Below, in pieces: positions 17,770-27,752 of a DNA stretch of 64,000 nt. Numbering within the stretch: position 1 is the stretch's first letter; each line of letters begins with the position of its first letter. The notes beneath the pieces are model-generated. The model was not told the DNA's origin. It saw nothing but the letters and a program-made list of their open reading frames with translations, and did no database searches. A program made the position numbers and the translations under genes. Source of the stretch: Chitinophagales bacterium (lineage in GTDB: Bacteria > Bacteroidota > Bacteroidia > Chitinophagales > JADIYW01); contig JAMLHI010000003.1 of the NCBI GenBank assembly GCA_023957235.1, positions 186,001-250,000 on the forward strand. Reading direction: 5' to 3'.

Positions 17770-18336
17770 ATGAATATCCGCACTCAAATTGAAGCGATTC
17801 TTTTTTCTGCTGAACAACCTATAACTATAGAGGAATTGACGGATTTCTTTACTAAATATTATGGTGTTGAATATCAGCATGATGACTTAATTGCTTTTAT
17901 GGAAGAGGCTATTTCTTTCTATGATAAAAGTGAGATTCCTTTTACTGTCATTCAGATTGGAGGAGGATATTTATTTAAAAGTAAATCAGATTTTCACCCA
18001 TTGATTTCCTCTTTCTTACAAAGAAATTCAATAAAGAGACTGACTGTTGCGGCTTTAGAAACTTTGGCAGTAATTGCTTATAAACAACCAGTTACAAAAA
18101 CAGAGATTGAATTGATTAGAGGCGTGAATTGTGATTATACAGTTCAAAAATTAATGGAAAAAGAATTGATTGAATTAAAAGGAAGAAGTGAGGAAGTAGG
18201 GCGACCTTTGCTCTATGGTACGACCTATTTCTTTTTAGATTATTTTGGCATCAATAATTTAGATGAATTGCCAAAGTTGAAAGAATTTATTGAAATTGAA
18301 AATCAAATAGGTGAAAAAGAAAATATCATCAGGTAA
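17770..18336 (+). CDS. scpB: Segregation and condensation protein B (ScpB)
   Basis: A 188-residue ScpB, the winged-helix partner of ScpA in the SMC-ScpAB condensin that compacts and separates chromosomes. Visible motifs are the N-terminal IEAILFSAEQPIT, ALETLAVIAYKQPVTKTEIE, the IRGVNCDYTVQKL helix-turn-helix and the GRPLLYGTTYFFLDYFGI C-terminus. scpA and smc are not nearby. The downstream pseudouridine synthase overlaps by 26 nt, a neighbour often seen with scpB. Confidence 0.95.
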   Translation: MNIRTQIEAILFSAEQPITIEELTDFFTKYYGVEYQHDDLIAFMEEAISFYDKSEIPFTVIQIGGGYLFKSKSDFHPLISSFLQRNSIKRLTVAALETLAVIAYKQPVTKTEIELIRGVNCDYTVQKLMEKELIELKGRSEEVGRPLLYGTTYFFLDYFGINNLDELPKLKEFIEIENQIGEKENIIR

Positions 18337-19267
18337 TAAAGAAGAGCAAAAAAAAGTCTTTAAGGGGAAAAATGTAAATAGCAAGTCTTCGGAATTGTCT
18401 TCTAAGGATTTCTCTCAATCAAAGAAAAAAAATAAAGCAACTTCTGTTCATGAAGTTCCTCAATTAAAAGGTATGCCTAAAGTCAATCAACCCAATCGCT
18501 TGGTGATGTCCAAACCTGCATCAAAGCCAATTGATGAGACAAGATTGAATAAATATATTTCAAATGCTGGAATATGTTCTAGGCGTAAAGCAGATGAGTT
18601 GATTGCACAAGGTCTTGTTCAGGTCAATGGTACAGTTGTTTATGAAATGGGATATAAAGTTCTACCTAAGGATATTGTTACCTATAATGGCAAAAAAGTA
18701 GTCAATGAAAATAAAGTTTATGTATTGCTCAATAAACCTAAAGATTTTATTACTACTACCTCTGACGAAAGAGATAGAAAGACGGTGATGCAACTAGTAA
18801 AAACAGTTGCTGAGAATGTACGTCTATATCCTGTTGGAAGATTAGATCGCAATACTACCGGATTATTGTTATTGACTAACGACGGAGAGCTTGCTCAACA
18901 TCTTTCTCACCCTAGTACGAATGTTATTAAAGTTTATCAAGTAGAATTAGATAAACCTATCAAAAAGGGAGATTTGGAATTGATCCGCCAAGGGGTTCAA
19001 TTAGAAGATGGTTTAGCTCAGGTGGATGAAATTGATATTACTGAGCCACAAGTAGATGCTAGGTTTATTGGTGTTGCCATTCATAGTGGAAAGAATAGGA
19101 TTGTTAGAAGGATTTTTGAGCATCTCGGATATGAAGTCAAAAGATTAGATAGAGTATCTTATGCTGGTCTGACGAAAAAAGACTTGCCTCGTGGCAGATG
19201 GCGATATCTTACTGAAAAAGAATGGGTGTATCTTAAACATTTGACTAGCGGAAGTATCAAAAAATAA
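18311..19267 (+). CDS. rRNA pseudouridine synthase, RsuA/RluB family
   Basis: A 318-residue enzyme that turns a specific rRNA uridine into pseudouridine. Residues 1-~75 are a low-complexity Lys/Ser-rich, probably disordered tail. An S4 RNA-binding domain follows (TRLNKYISNAGICSRRKADE), then the catalytic domain with PVGRLDRNTTGLLLL, in which the Asp after Leu is the nucleophile, and the closing KNRIVRRIFEHLG. RluB is the likeliest type, but RsuA/RluE/F subfamilies cannot be told apart here. It begins at a GTG inside the end of scpB. Confidence 0.88.
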   Translation: MKKKISSGNKEEQKKVFKGKNVNSKSSELSSKDFSQSKKKNKATSVHEVPQLKGMPKVNQPNRLVMSKPASKPIDETRLNKYISNAGICSRRKADELIAQGLVQVNGTVVYEMGYKVLPKDIVTYNGKKVVNENKVYVLLNKPKDFITTTSDERDRKTVMQLVKTVAENVRLYPVGRLDRNTTGLLLLTNDGELAQHLSHPSTNVIKVYQVELDKPIKKGDLELIRQGVQLEDGLAQVDEIDITEPQVDARFIGVAIHSGKNRIVRRIFEHLGYEVKRLDRVSYAGLTKKDLPRGRWRYLTEKEWVYLKHLTSGSIKK

Positions 19268-19319
19268 TATTTTTCTACTTTTTGATTTTCAGACATTTTC
19301 AATTCATAGTTCTTTTTTT

Positions 19320-19335
19320 ATTAGTTGAAACTAAT
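19320..19335. repeat. Perfect 16-nt inverted repeat
   Basis: ATTAGTTGAAACTAAT is a perfect palindrome (6-7 bp arms) in the 164-nt gap before the parvulin genes. It is not followed by a T run on either strand, so it is not a normal terminator; an operator is possible. Confidence 0.3.
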
Positions 19336-19431
19336 GAAAGTTGAATTATTTTCTTATCATATTTTCACATTTAAGAACAGAATGGAATGATAGAATAATA
19401 TTATATTCGTCAGCAAATAATTCAAACACAT

Positions 19432-21342
19432 ATGAAAAAGTCATTCGTTTTGGCTTTCACGCTTTTTATCGGTCAGTTTTTTTTAAATTTTACTAAGGCT
19501 TCTGAAACACTTTTTACTATTGATGATATTCCTACTTCTAAAGAAGAATTTGAATATATCTATCAAAAGAATAATATTAATAATCAGGCTGATTTTTCCC
19601 AAGCTTCTTTGGATGAATATTTAAAGCTTTTTATCAATTACAAACTGAAAGTTAAACAAGCCAATGACTTAGGATTAGATACTGTCAGCTCACTATTGAA
19701 AGAATATGATGGATATAGAAAGCAATTGCTAGATTCTTATGTGCAGCGTCATCTCATAGAACCATTAGTGAAACAAGAATATGACCGCTCTCAAAAGGAT
19801 GTTGCGATTTCACATGTTTTTATTTCTAAAAATACATTAAAGGCCGAACAGAAAATCAATGAGGCTTATCAAAAATTAAAGAAAGGAGAAAGCTTTGAAT
19901 CTGTCGCTAAAAAATACTCTGAAGATTCGATTTCAGCTGCCAATAGTGGAAAAGTGGGTTATTTTGCAGCATTACAAATAGGTTACCCTCAGATAGAAGA
20001 TGCCTTGTACACTGTACCTATAGGTTCATATAGCGGAGTGATTACCACAGATTTGGGCTACCATATTATCAGAGTAGATGATACAAGACCTGCCTATGGA
20101 CGTATTAAGGTGGCAATTATCAAGATGACTATTCCCGTTGAAGATTCATTAAAAAAGATTGTAAAGAATAAAATTGATAGTGTTTATTCAGCAGTCAAGC
20201 AAGGAGCTGATTTTGCATTACTAGCTGCAAAATATAGTGATGACTTTAATTCAAATATGAAAGGAGGCGAATTAGATTGGTTTGGTATCAATACTTATGT
20301 TAGAGAATTTGAAAATGCCGCATTTAGTCTGAAGCAGGATGGAGATATTTCTCAGCCTTTTACTACTTCTACTTCTTATTATATCATTAAGAAGTTAAAA
20401 TCTTTGGCCAAGCAATCTTTTGAAGAATCTGAAGCTGTTATCAAAACAAAGTTGTTACATTCAAAAATGTACGAACATAAAAGAGATGATTTTTTAAATC
20501 AATTAAAATCTAATTATAAATACATTCCTAATGATGAAAATATAGAATTGTTCACTAAAAAATTGAATGCTATAATTGATGCTTATCCTTTTCAATTTCC
20601 TTTTCAAAATTCAGCTCTGGAATTATTTTCAATTAATGGTCGGAAATTTGATGAAAATCAGATTGGAGAATCAATCAAAAATGATTATTCTAAAGTAACT
20701 GGAAAGCTTGGAGAAGAAAGAACACAAGCTTTATTAGACAATGCTATTCGTGATAATCTTTTTGATGTTTATGAACAAATATTAGCCGATTCATTGATTG
20801 AGTATAGAAATTTATTAGATGAATATAAAAATGGTGTACTCATATTTGAATTGACCAAAAATCAAGTATGGAACAAAGCGACTACTGATTCTATTGGACT
20901 GAATAAATTTTATCATTCGCTAGGAGATAAATATATGTGGAATGAAAGTGCAGAAGTTATTCGCCTTCAGGTAGATTCAACATTGGATGATAAATATATT
21001 TCAAAATTGATTAGTAAGAAAAAATTAAATTCTCCAGAAGCATGGAGTCTCTATATTCAGAACAATCCGGGTTTAGGAATCACATTTACCCAAGAAACTA
21101 TTGAAAAAGGAGATACTACCAAAGCTCCTATCAATTGGAATCTTGGCCTACATTCCACTAATGATAACCATCTTTATCAAACTGTGAAGATAATTCCTGC
21201 ACATAGGAAATCTCTTTCTGATGTCAGAGGTTATGTTGTTGCTTCCTATCAAGAATTTTTAGATCAAGAATGGATAAAATATCTACATCAAAATTATAAA
21301 GTGAAGATTAATAAAGATGTATTTCAGAGTATGGTTAAATAA
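19432..21342 (+). CDS. Periplasmic parvulin-type peptidyl-prolyl isomerase, two PPIase domains
   Basis: A 636-residue exported chaperone with a signal peptide (ending TKASE). A helical N-terminal part precedes two parvulin domains: about residues 120-225 (VAISHVFISK ... KYSEDSISAANSGKVGYFAA ... TDLGYHIIRV) and about 235-340 (KYSDDFNSNMKGGELDWFGI). The C-terminal ~300 residues are a helical chaperone-like part with no family I can name. It most likely assists folding of outer-membrane or secreted proteins. A SurA-like protein follows on the same strand. Confidence 0.85.
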   Translation: MKKSFVLAFTLFIGQFFLNFTKASETLFTIDDIPTSKEEFEYIYQKNNINNQADFSQASLDEYLKLFINYKLKVKQANDLGLDTVSSLLKEYDGYRKQLLDSYVQRHLIEPLVKQEYDRSQKDVAISHVFISKNTLKAEQKINEAYQKLKKGESFESVAKKYSEDSISAANSGKVGYFAALQIGYPQIEDALYTVPIGSYSGVITTDLGYHIIRVDDTRPAYGRIKVAIIKMTIPVEDSLKKIVKNKIDSVYSAVKQGADFALLAAKYSDDFNSNMKGGELDWFGINTYVREFENAAFSLKQDGDISQPFTTSTSYYIIKKLKSLAKQSFEESEAVIKTKLLHSKMYEHKRDDFLNQLKSNYKYIPNDENIELFTKKLNAIIDAYPFQFPFQNSALELFSINGRKFDENQIGESIKNDYSKVTGKLGEERTQALLDNAIRDNLFDVYEQILADSLIEYRNLLDEYKNGVLIFELTKNQVWNKATTDSIGLNKFYHSLGDKYMWNESAEVIRLQVDSTLDDKYISKLISKKKLNSPEAWSLYIQNNPGLGITFTQETIEKGDTTKAPINWNLGLHSTNDNHLYQTVKIIPAHRKSLSDVRGYVVASYQEFLDQEWIKYLHQNYKVKINKDVFQSMVK

Positions 21343-21417
21343 TATATAGTTTTTGATAAACCCTATGCTTGAAAAATAAAACATCTATCTTCGTACCTTT
21401 AAATAATAAATCAAATA

Positions 21418-22776
21418 GTGAAAAATATATTATTGATAATTGCCTTAGTGTTTAGTTGCAAGACCTTATTAAGTGCAGATGAACCGAAACAAGGACTCTT
21501 AGTGGACAAAGTACAGATTATAGTAGATGATAAAATCATCTTACATTCTGATATTGAAAATCAGATTCATCTAATGTCCAAAGAACTGAAAAACAATAGA
21601 GAATCAAGATGTTATCTGATTGAACAATTGATTATTAATAAAATAATGACCTCACAAGCTGTTTTAGATAGTATTGAAGTCAAAGATGAAGAGGTAGATG
21701 CAGAGTTAGATAGGAAAATCAATTATTATGTCAATATGTTGGGAAGCAAAAAGATGTTTGAAGAATACTATAATAAACCTATTGAAGCAATAAAAGAAGA
21801 TTTTAGAGATGATATCAAAGATCAGATGTTGGCTCAGAGGATGCGCAATAAAATTGTAGAAAACCTATCAGTAACTCCTACAGAAGTGAGAGATTTTTTC
21901 AATCATATTCCCAAAGACAGCCTACCTTATTATAATACAGAATATGAGGTTTCTCAGATTGTAATCAAAGCTCATATCGGCGAAATCCAACAAAAGATGG
22001 CATTGGACAAAATATTAGACTTGAAAAAACGAGCTGAGGAAGGAGAAGATTTTGGACTTTTGGCAACATTGTATTCTGAAGATCCTGGTTCTGCTGCTGA
22101 AGGGGGAGAGCTAGGATTGATGCCTAGAGGTACATTTGTTCCCGAATTTGAAGCTGCGGCATTTAAGTTAAAAGATGGCCAATTGTCTGATATTGTAAAA
22201 ACTCAGTTTGGGTATCATTTAATAAAATTGAATAAAAGAATTGGAGACCAAATTGATTGTAGTCATATTCTTATCAGAGTACAAGCTGCCAATAAAGATC
22301 TGACCTTAGCCAAAGAAAAAGCTGATTCAATTAGGAATGAAGTGGTAAGCGGTAAATTGAAGTTTTTTGATGCTGTAAAACAGTTTTCTGAGGAAGAAAT
22401 TTCCAAAAATAATGGTGGAAGAGTATTGAATTATGAAACTGGAGGAACTATCATGGAACCACAAGAAATGGATCCTTATTTGTATAAGATGATAGAGAGT
22501 TTGGATGAAGGAGCTTATTCAAATGTAGAACCTTATCAGACACAAGATGGTTCTTATGCCTTCAGATTTGCTCGAGTAGATTCAAAAGTTGCACCTCATG
22601 AAGCCAATCTTAGTCAAGATTATTCTAAAATTTTAGATGCTGCTAAATCAGAAAAGGAACAAAGAATTATACAAGAATGGGTCAACAGAAGATCTAAAAA
22701 ATCATATCTTTTTATTAATGATGATTATAAAGATTGCCCTAATCTTGAACAATGGGTAAATACAAAAACCAACTAA
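21418..22776 (+). CDS. SurA-like periplasmic chaperone / parvulin peptidyl-prolyl isomerase
   Basis: A 452-residue exported protein starting at GTG with a short signal peptide ([20 protein letters not shown]). Its N-terminus resembles SurA ([22 protein letters not shown]) and is followed by a helical chaperone part. Two parvulin domains come next, about 175-275 ([38 protein letters not shown]) and 280-380 (CSHILIRV). Family knowledge: SurA carries unfolded outer-membrane proteins to the BAM complex. It ends 4 nt before a MoxR gene. Confidence 0.88.
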   Translation: MKNILLIIALVFSCKTLLSADEPKQGLLVDKVQIIVDDKIILHSDIENQIHLMSKELKNNRESRCYLIEQLIINKIMTSQAVLDSIEVKDEEVDAELDRKINYYVNMLGSKKMFEEYYNKPIEAIKEDFRDDIKDQMLAQRMRNKIVENLSVTPTEVRDFFNHIPKDSLPYYNTEYEVSQIVIKAHIGEIQQKMALDKILDLKKRAEEGEDFGLLATLYSEDPGSAAEGGELGLMPRGTFVPEFEAAAFKLKDGQLSDIVKTQFGYHLIKLNKRIGDQIDCSHILIRVQAANKDLTLAKEKADSIRNEVVSGKLKFFDAVKQFSEEEISKNNGGRVLNYETGGTIMEPQEMDPYLYKMIESLDEGAYSNVEPYQTQDGSYAFRFARVDSKVAPHEANLSQDYSKILDAAKSEKEQRIIQEWVNRRSKKSYLFINDDYKDCPNLEQWVNTKTN

Positions 22777-22780
22777 TATA

Positions 22781-23737
22781 ATGTTTCAAAATGATATTGA
22801 AGGTATCCAGGAGTTAAAACTCAAATATCATCTACTCAAAGAAGAAGTGGGTAAGGTGATAGTTGGACAAAATAAAACAGTTGAGCTCGTTTTGCTTTCT
22901 ATTTTGTGTGATAGCCATAGTTTATTGGTAGGAGTGCCTGGATTGGCTAAGACATTACTAGTGAAAACAATAGCACAGGCTTTAGATTTAAAATATAAGA
23001 GAATTCAATTTACTCCTGATTTAATGCCTTCAGATATTATTGGTACTGAAATATTGGATGGCAATAATTTTAGGTTTATACAGGGACCTATATTTGCCAA
23101 TATTATCTTAGCAGATGAAATTAATAGGACTCCGCCCAAGACTCAGGCAGCTCTTTTGGAAGCTATGCAGGAGCGCACGGTTACAGTAGGTGGGCTTGAG
23201 TATAGATTGGATCTGCCATTTTTTGTATTAGCTACCCAGAATCCAATTGAACAAGAAGGGACTTATCCCCTGCCAGAAGCCCAATTGGATAGGTTTATGT
23301 TTAATATCCAATTGGATTATCCTTCAATAGAAGAAGAATATCGCATTGTCAAACAAACAACTATTTCCAATCATCAGGTAGTCAATAAAATCTTATCTAA
23401 AGAAGAAATTATTGCTTTCCAAGATTTAATAAAAAAAATACCTGTAACAGATTCTTTAATTGAATACGCTGTTAATCTGATTGCCTCTACTAGACCCAAT
23501 AGTAAGAATCCTCATCAGATCATCAATGAATATATTTCTTGGGGTGCGGGTCCACGTGCATCGCAAGCTATAGTTCTTGCAGCAAAAGCTTATGCAGCAA
23601 TACATGGTAAATTTTCCCCTGATATTGAAGATGTAAAGGCAGTTTGTATCCCAATTTTAAGACATCGAATAATAAGAAATTTTAAAGCAGAGGCAGAAGA
23701 TGTGAGTTTAGAGCAAATCGTCTCTAAAATTATGTAA
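22781..23737 (+). CDS. MoxR-family AAA+ ATPase
   Basis: A 318-residue AAA+ ATPase. The Walker A segment is GVPGLAKT, Walker B plus following is [21 protein letters not shown], and the MoxR-typical [34 protein letters not shown] and WGAGPRASQ are all present. MoxR proteins act as chaperone-like ATPases, usually with DUF58 and VWA-domain partners. Those partners are not encoded next to it here, where it follows the two parvulins. Confidence 0.93.
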   Translation: MFQNDIEGIQELKLKYHLLKEEVGKVIVGQNKTVELVLLSILCDSHSLLVGVPGLAKTLLVKTIAQALDLKYKRIQFTPDLMPSDIIGTEILDGNNFRFIQGPIFANIILADEINRTPPKTQAALLEAMQERTVTVGGLEYRLDLPFFVLATQNPIEQEGTYPLPEAQLDRFMFNIQLDYPSIEEEYRIVKQTTISNHQVVNKILSKEEIIAFQDLIKKIPVTDSLIEYAVNLIASTRPNSKNPHQIINEYISWGAGPRASQAIVLAAKAYAAIHGKFSPDIEDVKAVCIPILRHRIIRNFKAEAEDVSLEQIVSKIM

Positions 23738-23758
23738 TTTTGAGCTGAGGTTTTCAAT

Positions 23759-25654
23759 ATGAGCGATAGTATTAAACACGAATGTGGAGTTGCATTAATC
23801 AGACTCCTGAAACCACTTTCTTATTATAAAGAAAAATATGGAGATATACATTACGGCTTGACTAAAATGTATCTTCTGATGGAAAAGCAGCACAATAGAG
23901 GACAAGATGGTGCTGGTATTGCCAGTATAAAATTGGATTGCAAACCTGGGCATAGATATTATGATAGAATCAGGAGTGTGGAAAGTCAGGCGATAAAGGA
24001 TATTTTTGAATCTGTGTTCTCTCAATTTTCTGTATTGACTCCTGAGGATAAAGAGGCTATGGATGATATGGATTTTGTAAAGGAACAATATCAGTTCATG
24101 GGAGAACTGTTATTAGGACATTTGAGATATGGAACCCATGGAGGAAATAGTATGCACAATTGTCATCCTAGAATACGTTCGAATAACTGGATGACTAGAA
24201 CTCTTTTTATTGCTGGTAATTTTAATTTAACGAATGTCAATGACCTATTTGAACATTTGGTGTCTTTGGGGCAATTCCCAAGAGAAAAATCCGATACTAT
24301 GACAGTTTTGGAAAAAATAGGTCATTTTTTAGATGTAGAAAATCAGAAACTTTTTAATCAATATAAATCAAAAGGACTAGAGAATAAAGAAATCACTAAT
24401 CTTATTGCGCAGAATATTGATATAGGGAAAATTCTACAAGATTCAGCCGAAGACTTTGATGGAGGTTATGTTATGGCTGGAATGGTTGGCCATGGAGATG
24501 CCTTTGTTTTGAGAGATGCTAATGGTATTAGACCTGCATATTACTATCAAGATAATGAAATTGTAGTGGTAGCATCTGAACGACCTGCAATACAAACTTC
24601 TTTGAATGTTTCAAAATCTAAAGTTTTAGAGTTGGAACCTGGTACAGCATTAATTATTAAAAAGGATGGCACTGTCTCGAATGTGAGATGCCTTCCTGAA
24701 AAAGAGAAAAAATCTTGTTCATTTGAAAGAATATATTTTTCTCGAGGAAGCGATGCAGATATTTATACTGAACGAAAGCAATTGGGCAAACAACTTGTTC
24801 CTACAATATTGAAAAAAGTTAATTTTGATTTCGACAATACCGTCTTTTCATATATTCCTAATACTGCAGAAGTTGCATTTTATGGAATGATGGAAGAAAT
24901 CAATAAACAAGCTATTCAGTATAAATTTGAAAAAGCTGCTAATGAATCATGGACTAATGATAAACTTCAATCTGAGTTATTAAAATTGCCAAGAATTGAA
25001 AAGATAGCTGTCAAAGATGTTAAATTGAGAACTTTCATTACTGAAGACACATCAAGAAATGATTTGGTTCATCATGTGTACGATGTTACCTATGGGATTG
25101 TTAAAGATAATATAGATACATTAGTCGTATTAGATGACTCTATTGTGAGGGGAACCACATTAAAGGAGAGTATTTTGACAATGCTTAGCAGATTAGAACC
25201 TAAAAAGATAATTATTGTTTCTTCTGCTCCTCAAATTAGATATCCTGATTGTTATGGAATTGATATGTCTAAAATGGCTTCATTTGTAGCATTTATTGCA
25301 AATATTGAGTTATTGAAAGATAATGGACAGATTGAATATGTTTATGAGTTATATGAAAGGTGTAAAATTGAATTAAAAAAGCCTGTTTCCCAAATGCAAA
25401 ATATTGTCAAGGAAATTTACTCATATTATTCACCTGAAGAGATTTCCAAAAAAATTGCTGAAATAGTTACTCCGTCACATATTGTTCCAGAAGTAGAAGT
25501 GGTATATCAATCTATGGAAGGCCTTCATAAGGCTTGTCCTAATCATTCGGGAGATTGGTATTTTACAGGAGATTATCCTACTGAAGGTGGTGCTCAAGTG
25601 GCACTTCAAGCATTTGTTAACTATGTTGAAGGGCGAAATGTGAGGGCATATTAG
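23759..25654 (+). CDS. Amidophosphoribosyltransferase-like class II glutamine amidotransferase
   Basis: A 631-residue PurF homologue. The N-terminal glutaminase keeps the nucleophile Cys9 in HECGVAL after a short leader that may be removed, plus NRGQDGAGIA and RYGTHGG. The second domain has the PRPP-binding signature VVLDDSIVRGTTLKES. Canonical PurF is ~470-510 residues; this long form with inserted segments is a separate type common in Bacteroidota. It probably makes 5-phosphoribosylamine for purine synthesis, but a second, canonical PurF elsewhere would leave its role open. There are no purine genes nearby. Confidence 0.85.
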   Translation: MSDSIKHECGVALIRLLKPLSYYKEKYGDIHYGLTKMYLLMEKQHNRGQDGAGIASIKLDCKPGHRYYDRIRSVESQAIKDIFESVFSQFSVLTPEDKEAMDDMDFVKEQYQFMGELLLGHLRYGTHGGNSMHNCHPRIRSNNWMTRTLFIAGNFNLTNVNDLFEHLVSLGQFPREKSDTMTVLEKIGHFLDVENQKLFNQYKSKGLENKEITNLIAQNIDIGKILQDSAEDFDGGYVMAGMVGHGDAFVLRDANGIRPAYYYQDNEIVVVASERPAIQTSLNVSKSKVLELEPGTALIIKKDGTVSNVRCLPEKEKKSCSFERIYFSRGSDADIYTERKQLGKQLVPTILKKVNFDFDNTVFSYIPNTAEVAFYGMMEEINKQAIQYKFEKAANESWTNDKLQSELLKLPRIEKIAVKDVKLRTFITEDTSRNDLVHHVYDVTYGIVKDNIDTLVVLDDSIVRGTTLKESILTMLSRLEPKKIIIVSSAPQIRYPDCYGIDMSKMASFVAFIANIELLKDNGQIEYVYELYERCKIELKKPVSQMQNIVKEIYSYYSPEEISKKIAEIVTPSHIVPEVEVVYQSMEGLHKACPNHSGDWYFTGDYPTEGGAQVALQAFVNYVEGRNVRAY

Positions 25655-25701
25655 AAAATATGATAAAATATTGAATAAATATTTAAAGATTTTTAATTAA
25701 A

Positions 25702-25734
25702 TTTGCGTTTTTATAGTTGTGTGAGGTATATTTG
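25702..25734 (+). promoter_or_regulatory. Promoter of OmpA-like gene
   Basis: TTTG (25702-25705), a 21-nt spacer and TATATTTG (25727-25734) make a full consensus match. It leaves a 38-nt leader before the ATG at 25773, and shows that the upstream GTG at 25734 lies within the promoter and is not the start. Confidence 0.7.
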
Positions 25735-25772
25735 TGTTGGATATACCTATCAGAAAAATTAAATTGAATATT

Positions 25773-27536
25773 ATGGGTTTGAAAAAAATTACTTTTTTGG
25801 GGTTGTTATCAGCTGCTACAATTTTGCCTTCAGTAGCACAAGATTCGACAACGAGTAGTTCTGAAGTTAATTATAATAAACTTCCAGAAGAATATTGGCC
25901 ATTGAAAAGTCAAGTCAAAAAGAAAAATCAAGATCAATTAGAGGCGTATATTAATGGAGATTCTCTATATGCACCTCGTGTAAAAAGACAATTAGCTATT
26001 GGTGTTGCTGGAGGGCTAGCGACAATTAGTGGTGATGTTAAGAATGTTGGGGGGTTTGGAACATCTTTGTTTTTTAGACACAATATTAGCTATATCTTAT
26101 CTGCAAGATATGAATTTGGCTTTTATAGAGCTTGGGGACAAAATTATGAAGCTAGATCTTTGAGAGGAGATTTGCAAGATCCTAATTCTGCGTATAGAAA
26201 TACTGCTTACAAAGGAGTTAATGATTATAGAGGTGCTGGTGTAAGTATTGCTTTTGATAACTATAAGACAGATATCTTGGATTTACAAGCCTCTTTATTG
26301 GTAAATTTAACAAATATAATGCTGCTTCATCGTAAGCAATCTCGTTTTAACTTATATGCTCATTTTGGTGGGGGTATTATGAATTATAAGACATGGGTTG
26401 ATGCATTGAATGATGATAATGAAGTGTATAGATATAATGATATACGAAATAATATAGACGCTTTTAAGCCTGAAAGTGAGAGAGGTAGTGCAATATCTCC
26501 TAGTGAAAGAAGAGATGTAAGAAGGTATCTTTATGACAATGTTTATAATTCTAGACCAAGAGGACGTAATTACGAAACTTTAGGTGAAGGCCATAAAGAT
26601 GAAGATGAGATTTTTGGTAGAGTTTCTAACTTCATCGGTACTGCAGGATTAGGAGTAGAAGCATTAGTAGGTAAGAAAAAAAGAGTTTCTGTCGGTCTTG
26701 AACATAGATTGACAATGACTAATGATGACTTATTGGATGGTGTAAGATGGGCGGATCAAGGTGACTTGACAAGAAATTTTGATACTTATCACTATGTGTC
26801 AGGAAGGGTTTCAATCTTCTTAGGAAATAAAGAGAAAAGAGCTATTCCAATGTGGTGGGATAATCCTGCTAATACTTATTTGCGTAAATATGAAGCGCCA
26901 GGTGACCATTTGAAAGATGATGACAATGATGGTGTAGATAATTTCTATGATCTTGAACCAAATACAAAAGCTGATTGTCCTGTAGATTCACATGGTAGAT
27001 TATTAGATAGTGACGGTGATGGATGTCCAGATTGTGAGGATCCAGAACCTTTCTCTTCTCCATTATTACCTATAGTCGAATGTAAAAATGTTTATGATGG
27101 TTTTGCATCTAAAGAATGTTGCGATGTGAAAGCTACAACTAAAGCACCTATTGTATTCCCTGTAGTTCCTTTTGCTCCTGATCGTTTTGGAACAAATAGC
27201 TTTAATGAAATTGACCAAATAGCTAAAGTGTTACAAGAAAATCCTGATGTGAATGTAGTTGTTAAAGGTATCTCTAAAAGTACAAAAAATATCAAATACA
27301 ATGAACAATTGGCGTGGTTACGTGCTAATAAAGCAGTTGAAACTTTAGTTGAAAAATATGGTATTTCAAGAGATAGATTCATTATTCAGTATGAAGGCGA
27401 AACAATTAAATCTGAAGGTGGAGATTTTGATAAATTCCAAAATAATAGAGTAGAATTTAGAGTTGCAGAACAAGGTGAAACAGGTTCTAGCAATCCTCCT
27501 GCTCCACACCCTGGTTATAAAGCAGGTAAACAATAA
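25773..27536 (+). CDS. OmpA-family outer-membrane protein with calcium-binding-type repeats
   Basis: About 587 residues. There is a signal peptide (MGLKKITFLGLLSAATILPSVAQ), then a beta-barrel or membrane-associated domain to about residue 380 and Asp-rich thrombospondin-3-like repeats (about 383-427: DDDNDGVDNFYD, DSDGDGCPDCEDPEP). The C-terminal OmpA-like domain spans about 465-570. In the latter the usual peptidoglycan-binding GHTD reads GISK (499-502), so the key Asp is Lys502, while the partner Arg517 in LAWLRANK is kept. It may therefore not bind peptidoglycan in the usual way. The start was set at 25773 by the signal peptide and the promoter position. A strong terminator follows. Confidence 0.85.
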   Translation: MGLKKITFLGLLSAATILPSVAQDSTTSSSEVNYNKLPEEYWPLKSQVKKKNQDQLEAYINGDSLYAPRVKRQLAIGVAGGLATISGDVKNVGGFGTSLFFRHNISYILSARYEFGFYRAWGQNYEARSLRGDLQDPNSAYRNTAYKGVNDYRGAGVSIAFDNYKTDILDLQASLLVNLTNIMLLHRKQSRFNLYAHFGGGIMNYKTWVDALNDDNEVYRYNDIRNNIDAFKPESERGSAISPSERRDVRRYLYDNVYNSRPRGRNYETLGEGHKDEDEIFGRVSNFIGTAGLGVEALVGKKKRVSVGLEHRLTMTNDDLLDGVRWADQGDLTRNFDTYHYVSGRVSIFLGNKEKRAIPMWWDNPANTYLRKYEAPGDHLKDDDNDGVDNFYDLEPNTKADCPVDSHGRLLDSDGDGCPDCEDPEPFSSPLLPIVECKNVYDGFASKECCDVKATTKAPIVFPVVPFAPDRFGTNSFNEIDQIAKVLQENPDVNVVVKGISKSTKNIKYNEQLAWLRANKAVETLVEKYGISRDRFIIQYEGETIKSEGGDFDKFQNNRVEFRVAEQGETGSSNPPAPHPGYKAGKQ

Positions 27537-27557
27537 TATACCTTAATATTTAAGTTG

Positions 27558-27586
27558 AAGGGGTTGCTGATTGCAACCCCTTTTTT
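27558..27586 (+). terminator. Strong intrinsic terminator after OmpA-like gene
   Basis: A perfect 10-bp stem (AAGGGGTTGC / GCAACCCCTT) with loop TGATT, followed by TTTT. Confidence 0.92.
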
Positions 27587-27723
27587 GTTGATATTATTGT
27601 CATATATTGCTTGAATTGTATGGATAACTTTCAAATTTTTATTCTATTCGCCTCTGAGAGTTTTTAATGTGAATAAATCAATACTTCTTAAGCGTTTATA
27701 ATTATTCTATCTTGCATAATTAT

Positions 27724-27731
27724 TATCTTTG
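27724..27731 (+). promoter_or_regulatory. -7 element of yidC
   Basis: TATCTTTG, 21 nt before the ATG at 27753. The -33 region is weak. The element overlaps the alternative TTG start at 27729, which argues for the ATG. Confidence 0.5.
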
Positions 27732-27752
27732 CTGGCTTACAATTATTTATCA

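Noticed and set aside
19320..19335. Inverted repeat considered as a terminator of the pseudouridine synthase gene
   Set aside because: No T run follows on either strand, so it is listed only as a repeat.
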